From the NCBI RefSeq assembly GCF_014467285.1, contig NZ_NKHR01000002.1, forward strand, positions 288,442 through 352,441: 64,000 nt of DNA, in the 5' to 3' direction. Positions 55,741 to 64,000 of this stretch are shown here, piece by piece. Source of the stretch: Xenorhabdus sp014467285 (GTDB lineage Bacteria > Pseudomonadota > Gammaproteobacteria > Enterobacterales > Enterobacteriaceae). Position 1 is the first letter of the stretch. Every line of letters begins with the position of its first letter. Below the pieces are notes generated by a model. That model did no database searches, was not told where the DNA came from, and saw only the letters and a program-made list of their open reading frames with translations. The translations under genes were made by a program, and so were the position numbers.

Positions 55741-58383
55741 ATGAGCCAGCGCGGACTTGAAGCATTATTACGCCCCAGATCTATTGCTGTTATTGGTGCT
55801 TCTGAAAAACAAGAAAAAGCCAGCTCAATGTTAATGCGGAATTTACTGATGGGCGGTTTTACGGGCCCCATTCTGCCCGTAACACCAAACAAGCATGCTG
55901 TCCTGGGTGTATTGGCCTATCCTTCTATCGATAAGCTACCCTTGCTCCCCGATCTTGCTGTCATTTGCACCCATCACAGCCGCAATCTATCGTTGCTGGA
56001 ACAACTGGCTCAATACGGATGCAAAACCGTTATTATTCTATCCTCGCCACCATCGCAGTTTAACGAACTAAAGCAATATAGCCAGAAATATCATATCCGC
56101 ATTCTGGGACCGAATAGCCTCGGCATTCTGGCGCCCTGGATAGGACTGAATGCCAGTTTTTCCCCTATTCCTATCCTGAAAGGTAAATTGGCTTTCATCT
56201 CGCAATCAGCAGCAATATCAAATACGATCCTCGACTGGGCTCATCATCGCAATATCGGTTTTTCATATTTTATTGCTCTTGGAGATAGTGTTGATATTGA
56301 TATTGATGATCTACTCGACTTCCTAGCCAGAGACAGCAAGACGAGTGCCATTTTGTTACATCTCGAACATATCAGTGATGCCCGGCGTTTTCTTTCTGCC
56401 TCTCGAAGCGCTTCACGCAATAAACCCATTCTGGTTGTAAAAAGCAGTCGCACACGAAAAGCTCAGCAATTACTGGGGGAACAACAGAATTTCGATGCTG
56501 CCTATGATGCTGCTATTCAGCGTGCCGGTTTACTGCGTGTACAAGATACGCATGAAATGTTTTCTGCTGTGGAAACATTAAGTTTTATGCGACCACTGCG
56601 CGGAGAGCGCTTGTTAATCGTCAGTAATGGAGCTGCACCTGCTGCGATGGCGCTAGATGAGTTACTCAGGAGAACCGGAAAACTCGCCGTGTTAAATGAA
56701 GAAACGATCAGTGAATTATCCAGCATACTTCCCGAAACGCTTCTTCTACGCAATCCCTTAGATATCGGTGATGATTCCTCTACCGAGCAATATATTGCTG
56801 TACTTAAGCTGCTTTTAGATAACCATGACTATGATGCCTTACTGTTAATTCATTCTCCTTGTGCGATATCTCACAGCCAATCTACGGCGGTCAGAGTCAT
56901 CCAAACAATTAAGGAACATCCGCGCGGAAAATGGCCCACCATTTTCACTAATTGGTGCGGAGAATATTCTTCACTAGAAGCTCGACGTCTATTTAGTGAG
57001 GCAGGACTTCCAACGTATCGCACACCAGAAGGCGCAATTACAGCATTTATGCATATGGTGGAATATCAACGAAATCAAAAACAACTCAAAGAGACACCCT
57101 CCCTGCCAATTGGCATTACATCGAATACAGCTCGTGCTCATGAGTGCATACAACAGGCTCTTGAAAATGGAAATATCCGATTAGATACTCATGAAGTACA
57201 ACCTATTCTTGAAGCCTATGGCTTAAATACCTTACCGACCTGGATAGCCCATAACAGTGATGATGCGGTCAATATTGCTGAAAAAATTGGCTATCCCGTT
57301 GCACTGAAGCTCCGATCTCCAGATATTCCGCACAAGTCTGAAGTTCAAGGGGTTATGCTTTATTTGCGTAATTCCTATGAAGTCAAAACAGCAGCACAGG
57401 CTATTATTGAGCGTGTCAAACAAAACTTCCCACAAGCCAGAATTCACGGTTTGTTAGTACAAAGCATGGCTAACCGAGCTGGCGCACAAGAATTGAGAAT
57501 CTCTATTGAGCAAGACGAAATATTTGGCCCTTTAATCATGCTGGGAGAAGGGGGCATTGATTGGATTGATGAAACACAAGCTGCCGTTGCCCTTCCTCCC
57601 CTGAATATGGCGTTAGCCCGTTATCTGGTCATTCAAGCAATTAAGGGAGGCAAAATAAAATCAGGGGGATCATTATTGCCGCTGGATATCCCTTTACTCA
57701 GTCAATTGTTGGTTAGGGTATCCAATCTCCTGATCGATTGTCCGCAAATTGCTCGCATGAACATTCACCCGCTACTTGTATCGGGTAATGAACTCACTCT
57801 ATTGGATGTAACGATGGAATTAACTCCGGTAGCAGGCGATCCTCGCAAGAGACTTGCTATTCGCCCTTATCCCAATGAGCTGGAAGAAATTATCTCTATA
57901 AAAGACAATCTTGAATGTCTGCTGCGCCCAATTTTGCCGGAAGATGAACCTCTGCTGAAAACGTTTATCGACCAAGTGACAAAAGAAGATCTTTATTACC
58001 GTTATTTCAGTGAAATCAGCGAGTTCACTCATGACGATCTCGCCAACATGACCCAAATTGACTATGATCGGGAAATGGCATTTGTCGCGATACGTCACCC
58101 TACGACGGCACCTGAAATTATCGGTGTTGCCCGTGCTATGGCCGATCCCGATAATATCGAAGCAGAATTTGCGATATTAGTGCGATCAGATCTCAAGGGA
58201 ATTACGTTAGGCTATCAGCTCATGACTAAGCTGATTCATTACACAAGAGAACACGGTATTCAAGTTTTGAATGCGATTACTATGCCGGAAAACCGTAATA
58301 TGATTCAACTTGCCAAGAAGCTTGGATTTGCTATTGATATCCAGTTGGAGGATGGCATTGTTAATCTTGTCCTAAAACTCTAA
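55741..58383 (+). CDS. patZ: PatZ (YfiQ/Pka), protein lysine acetyltransferase
   Basis: An 880-residue enzyme that acetylates and silences acetyl-CoA synthetase and other proteins. An NDP-forming acyl-CoA synthetase-like part comes first: CoA-binding domain (RSIAVIGASEKQEK at 13-26), succinyl-CoA-ligase-like domains, and an ATP-grasp part (about 470-700). A GNAT domain (about 725-880) carries the transferase activity. Order tapT-patZ-pssA is as in E. coli. A good GAGGA precedes the ATG. Confidence 0.94.
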   Translation: MSQRGLEALLRPRSIAVIGASEKQEKASSMLMRNLLMGGFTGPILPVTPNKHAVLGVLAYPSIDKLPLLPDLAVICTHHSRNLSLLEQLAQYGCKTVIILSSPPSQFNELKQYSQKYHIRILGPNSLGILAPWIGLNASFSPIPILKGKLAFISQSAAISNTILDWAHHRNIGFSYFIALGDSVDIDIDDLLDFLARDSKTSAILLHLEHISDARRFLSASRSASRNKPILVVKSSRTRKAQQLLGEQQNFDAAYDAAIQRAGLLRVQDTHEMFSAVETLSFMRPLRGERLLIVSNGAAPAAMALDELLRRTGKLAVLNEETISELSSILPETLLLRNPLDIGDDSSTEQYIAVLKLLLDNHDYDALLLIHSPCAISHSQSTAVRVIQTIKEHPRGKWPTIFTNWCGEYSSLEARRLFSEAGLPTYRTPEGAITAFMHMVEYQRNQKQLKETPSLPIGITSNTARAHECIQQALENGNIRLDTHEVQPILEAYGLNTLPTWIAHNSDDAVNIAEKIGYPVALKLRSPDIPHKSEVQGVMLYLRNSYEVKTAAQAIIERVKQNFPQARIHGLLVQSMANRAGAQELRISIEQDEIFGPLIMLGEGGIDWIDETQAAVALPPLNMALARYLVIQAIKGGKIKSGGSLLPLDIPLLSQLLVRVSNLLIDCPQIARMNIHPLLVSGNELTLLDVTMELTPVAGDPRKRLAIRPYPNELEEIISIKDNLECLLRPILPEDEPLLKTFIDQVTKEDLYYRYFSEISEFTHDDLANMTQIDYDREMAFVAIRHPTTAPEIIGVARAMADPDNIEAEFAILVRSDLKGITLGYQLMTKLIHYTREHGIQVLNAITMPENRNMIQLAKKLGFAIDIQLEDGIVNLVLKL

Positions 58384-58586
58384 AGTGTGATTTAAGCGTG
58401 TATCTAATGAAGATGGAGAAAAACCTCACTTCGTGATGAATCGCACAGACTTAAAGCAATCAGCTCAGGAACGTTAATTCATACTAACAATGAGCCAAAC
58501 TAATGGTATCATCGCCAGATCATTTTGATTCATACACCTTATGATGGAACATATTCCGTCTAAACTAAGAGAAAAAACGCACTGTG

Positions 58587-59942
58587 ATGTTGTCCAAATT
58601 TAAACAAGCAAAACACCAACAACACCTTGCGCAACTGCCTAAACTACCGCAGTCAGTTGCTGACATAGAAACACTTTATCAATCTAAAGTGTTCCTCAGC
58701 ACCTTACTGGAACACATAGCGAACGCCCAAAAGCATATTTATATCGCGGCATTATATTTAGAAAACGATGATGCTGGGCGGGATATTCTGACTGCTTTGT
58801 ATGTTGCCAAACAAAAACGCCCTGAACTGGACATTAAAATCCTAGTTGACTGGCATCGTGCTCAACGTGGTCGCATTGGCGTAGAAGCAGCGGCAACAAA
58901 CGCAGATTGGTACTGTTCCATGGCTGAAGGCTATCCTGAGGTCAACATTCCCATTCTGGGTGTTCCTGTGAACACACGTGAGGCATTGGGTGTGTTACAC
59001 CTGAAAGGCTTTATTTTTGATGATACAGTCATTTATAGCGGAGCCAGCATTAATGATGTTTATCTACATCGCCATGAAAAATACCGTTATGACCGTTATC
59101 ACTTGCTGCACAATGCAAAACTTGCAGCAATCATGAAGCAATTTCTCGATGATAGTATGCTCAGCGCTGAAGCCGTAAGAAATTTGGCTTGTCACAATCG
59201 TCCTCGTAGTCTTGAAATTAAAAATTTGATCCGCCAATTCCGTGCTTCATTACGAGATTCTGAATATCAATTCGAAAATCAAGCTTCAAATGAAGAATTG
59301 GCAGTGACACCTCTTGTTGGTTTAGGTAAAAAGAACCAACTGAATAAAACGATCTGCCATCTGATGGCCTGTACTGAAAAAAAGTTGGTGATTTGTACAC
59401 CTTATTTCAATTTACCAGCAGTTTTGGTACGGGCAATATCGCGACTACTTCGCCAAGGAAAACAAGTTGAGATCATCATTGGAGACAAAACAGCCAATGA
59501 TTTTTATATCCCACCAGAAGAACCGTTTAAGATCATCGGGGCATTGCCTTACCTGTATGAAATAAACTTGCGTCGCTTTACGAGTCGGTTACAAAAATTT
59601 ATCGATAGCCAGCAATTAACCATTCGGTTATGGAAAGATCAAGATAATACTTATCACTTAAAAGGTATCTGGGTTGATAACAAGTGGCAGTTGATTACTG
59701 GTAATAATCTCAATCCTCGAGCTTGGGGTTTGGATCTGGAAAATGCCATTCTTATCCACGATCCTCACCAAGAAATGCAAGAACAACGTTCTATGGAGCT
59801 GGATTGCATTCGCACCCACACAAAAATTATCAGCAATTATCAGGAACTGGAGAATATCCAGCTCTATCCTGTTAAAGTTCGTAAGTTGATACGCCGTCTA
59901 CGACGCATTCGAGTTGATCGATTAATCAGCAGGATACTGTAA
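58587..59942 (+). CDS. pssA: PssA, phosphatidylserine synthase
   Basis: Makes phosphatidylserine from CDP-diacylglycerol and serine, the first step to phosphatidylethanolamine. It is 451 residues long, as in E. coli. It is a phospholipase-D-superfamily enzyme with two HxK motifs: HLKGFIFDD near 138 and HLKGIWVDNKWQLITGNNLN near 357. The basic C-terminus (RKLIRRLRRIRVDRLISRIL) aids membrane association. The ATG at 58587 is preferred to the GTG one codon before. Confidence 0.95.
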   Translation: MLSKFKQAKHQQHLAQLPKLPQSVADIETLYQSKVFLSTLLEHIANAQKHIYIAALYLENDDAGRDILTALYVAKQKRPELDIKILVDWHRAQRGRIGVEAAATNADWYCSMAEGYPEVNIPILGVPVNTREALGVLHLKGFIFDDTVIYSGASINDVYLHRHEKYRYDRYHLLHNAKLAAIMKQFLDDSMLSAEAVRNLACHNRPRSLEIKNLIRQFRASLRDSEYQFENQASNEELAVTPLVGLGKKNQLNKTICHLMACTEKKLVICTPYFNLPAVLVRAISRLLRQGKQVEIIIGDKTANDFYIPPEEPFKIIGALPYLYEINLRRFTSRLQKFIDSQQLTIRLWKDQDNTYHLKGIWVDNKWQLITGNNLNPRAWGLDLENAILIHDPHQEMQEQRSMELDCIRTHTKIISNYQELENIQLYPVKVRKLIRRLRRIRVDRLISRIL

Positions 59943-59968
59943 TATAGATAAATAATTATCAGTTTTTG

Positions 59969-60001
59969 AATCCCCTCTCGTTATTGCGAGAGGGGATTTT
60001 T
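59969..60001 (+). terminator. Strong terminator after pssA
   Basis: AATCCCCTCTCG and CGAGAGGGGATT form a perfect 12-bp stem with a 6-nt loop and a T-run. Confidence 0.92.
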
Positions 60002-60059
60002 GTATCTTATTTATCAATAAGCTAAGATTTTAAAAAAATAAATCATGGCTTAAATTAAG

Positions 60060-60413
60060 ATGAAGAAAACTGTCATCACCCTCATAAAAAATATATTAAT
60101 AATCTCACCTCTCCTATTAAATATATCTTGCTCTAATATGCGTCAAGCCAATGATAATTGGATTGGCAAAGATAAAGCGCAACATTTTCTATTTTCTGCG
60201 GTTGTATCAGCCGCCGGAAACGCATATGGAGATCGTCAACATTGGGGACATCGTGAAAGTACTCGATTTGGTATGTTACTCTCAATCAGTCTTGGTGCAG
60301 CAAAAGAACTCTATGATAGCCGTCCATCTGGAACGGGCTGGAGTTGGCACGATATGGCTTATGATGTAGCTGGCGCTATAGCGGGCTATAGCTTGTATCA
60401 ATCTATGAAGTGA
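60060..60413 (+). CDS. yfiM: YfiM, small putative lipoprotein
   Basis: A 117-residue protein of the DUF2279/YfiM family with no settled role. A hydrophobic N-terminus ends at C24 in NISC, a poor but possible lipobox. The core GKDKAQHFLFSAVVSAAG and KELYDSRPSGTGWSWHDMAYDVAGAIAGY match the family. It is between pssA and the rRNA operon, as in E. coli where kgtP follows; kgtP is missing here. The Shine-Dalgarno is weak. Confidence 0.85.
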   Translation: MKKTVITLIKNILIISPLLLNISCSNMRQANDNWIGKDKAQHFLFSAVVSAAGNAYGDRQHWGHRESTRFGMLLSISLGAAKELYDSRPSGTGWSWHDMAYDVAGAIAGYSLYQSMK

Positions 60414-60501
60414 TTTTTGGACTCTATGATTTTTTTGCGTTCTGTAATTTTTAAATCACTATCGTCTTTAAGGCGATATTTTTTTAATAATCCCCAAATG
60501 C

Positions 60502-60529
60502 AAAAAAGCCATCCGGTTAAGGATGGCTT
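60502..60529 (-). terminator. Terminator of the rRNA operon
   Basis: On the minus strand AAGCCATCC and GGATGGCTT form a 9-bp stem with a 6-nt loop, followed by TTTT, 14 bases past the end of 5S. Confidence 0.88.
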
Positions 60530-60543
60530 CTCTGGCTAATTGA

Positions 60544-60663
60544 ATGTCTGGCAGTGTCCTACTCTCACATGGGGAGACCCCACACTACCATCGGCGCTAC
60601 GGCGTTTCACTGCTGAGTTCGGCATGGGGTCAGGTGGGACCACCGCGCTGTTGCCGCCAGACA
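60544..60663 (-). rRNA. rrf: 5S rRNA
   Basis: 120 bases that read on the minus strand from TGTCTGGCGG to CTGCCAGACAT, with the conserved CCGAACTCAG loop. The sequence is close to E. coli 5S. This copy is joined to the yfiM side of the gap. Confidence 0.95.
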
Positions 60664-60670
60664 AATTCTG

Positions 60671-60770
60671 NNNNNNNNNNNNNNNNNNNNNNNNNNNNNN
60701 NNNNNNNNNNNNNNNNNNNNNNNNNNNNNNNNNNNNNNNNNNNNNNNNNNNNNNNNNNNNNNNNNNNNNN
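60671..60770. other. Assembly gap (100 N)
   Basis: Exactly 100 N, a usual placeholder for a gap of unknown size. The 127 bases before it (60544-60670) and the 127 after it (60771-60897) are identical, as expected when two contigs of a de Bruijn assembly meet with a k-mer overlap. Confidence 0.97.
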
Positions 60771-60890
60771 ATGTCTGGCAGTGTCCTACTCTCACATGGG
60801 GAGACCCCACACTACCATCGGCGCTACGGCGTTTCACTGCTGAGTTCGGCATGGGGTCAGGTGGGACCACCGCGCTGTTGCCGCCAGACA
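60771..60890 (-). rRNA. rrf: 5S rRNA, second copy, probably the same gene
   Basis: Identical base for base to the copy at 60544-60663, including the seven bases after it. It is joined to the 23S gene. It may be a true tandem 5S, but is more likely the overlap of two contigs counted twice. Confidence 0.6.
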
Positions 60891-60981
60891 AATTCTGTAT
60901 TCAATCCCGAACAAGCTGCTGTCTTGCATTTGAAACCCCATTCTGCTCTCTCTCTACGCCCAAAACACCTTCGGTGTTGTC

Positions 60982-63889
<2,908 letters not shown>

Positions 63890-64000
63890 TCACAACCCGA
63901 AGGTGTCTTCAGATTGGAGTATTGAGAGACTCATCAATGCCATTTTTCAATAACACTGATTGTTTCAAATTTTCAGCTTGTTCCAGATTGTTAAAGAGCA
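63890..64000 (-). other. End of the 16S-23S spacer with boxA
   Basis: The last 111 bases are spacer upstream of 23S. On the minus strand TGCTCTTTAACA (63989-64000) is the boxA antitermination element. No tRNA is visible in this part; E. coli rrnG has tRNA-Glu in the spacer, which could lie just outside. Confidence 0.8.

Overview
The window is a stretch of a gammaproteobacterial chromosome of the Enterobacterales. It most likely comes from Morganellaceae of the Xenorhabdus/Photorhabdus type. This rests on near-identity of the core genes to E. coli proteins in E. coli order, moderately AT-rich DNA, long AT-rich intergenic stretches, and a hydroxamate siderophore locus of a kind reported from Xenorhabdus. 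The genus is an inference; no search was run.

Layout. (1) 1-1571: the 3' end of nagC, then an eight-gene tRNA operon (Met-Leu-Gln-Gln-Met-Gln-Met-Gln), partly built from a 211-bp tandem period. (2) 1710-2560: a small toxin-antitoxin-like pair with two identical palindromic operator candidates, lodged between the tRNAs and ubiF. (3) 2658-25124: a conserved block for tRNA and ribosome maturation, envelope and transport: ubiF, miaB, ybeZYX, lnt, gltIJKL, leuS, lptE, holA, nadD, rsfS, rlmH, mrdA, mrdB, rlpA, dacA, ybeD. (4) 25287-30001: a TrkG-type potassium transporter, then lipB, lipA, crcB, cspE and an ogt-type DNA repair gene. (5) 30002-39725: a 1.4-kb AT-rich gap, proVWX (glycine betaine/proline uptake), ygaZH, and mprA-emrAB (drug efflux).

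(6) 40042-53280, all on the minus strand: an NRPS-independent siderophore (NIS) island. It holds a free IucA/IucC-family synthetase, a TonB-dependent receptor, a binding protein, two permeases, an ATPase, a FhuF-like ferric reductase, a frameshifted small gene, an N-hydroxylating monooxygenase, and a fusion of an acyltransferase with a second, paralogous synthetase. A strong Fur-box match lies upstream. Together they would hydroxylate and acylate a diamine, join or cyclise the units, import the ferric complex and release the iron. The product is probably a putrebactin/avaroferrin/bisucaberin-type macrocycle, but having two paralogous synthetases in one locus is unusual.

(7) 53773-60413: yfiF, tapT, patZ, pssA, yfiM, as in E. 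coli next to rrnG but without trxC and kgtP. (8) 60502-64000: the 3' part of an rRNA operon on the minus strand (5S, 23S, start of the 16S-23S spacer). It is interrupted by a 100-N gap flanked by exact 127-bp copies of the 5S end, which looks like an assembler k-mer overlap and not a real tandem 5S.
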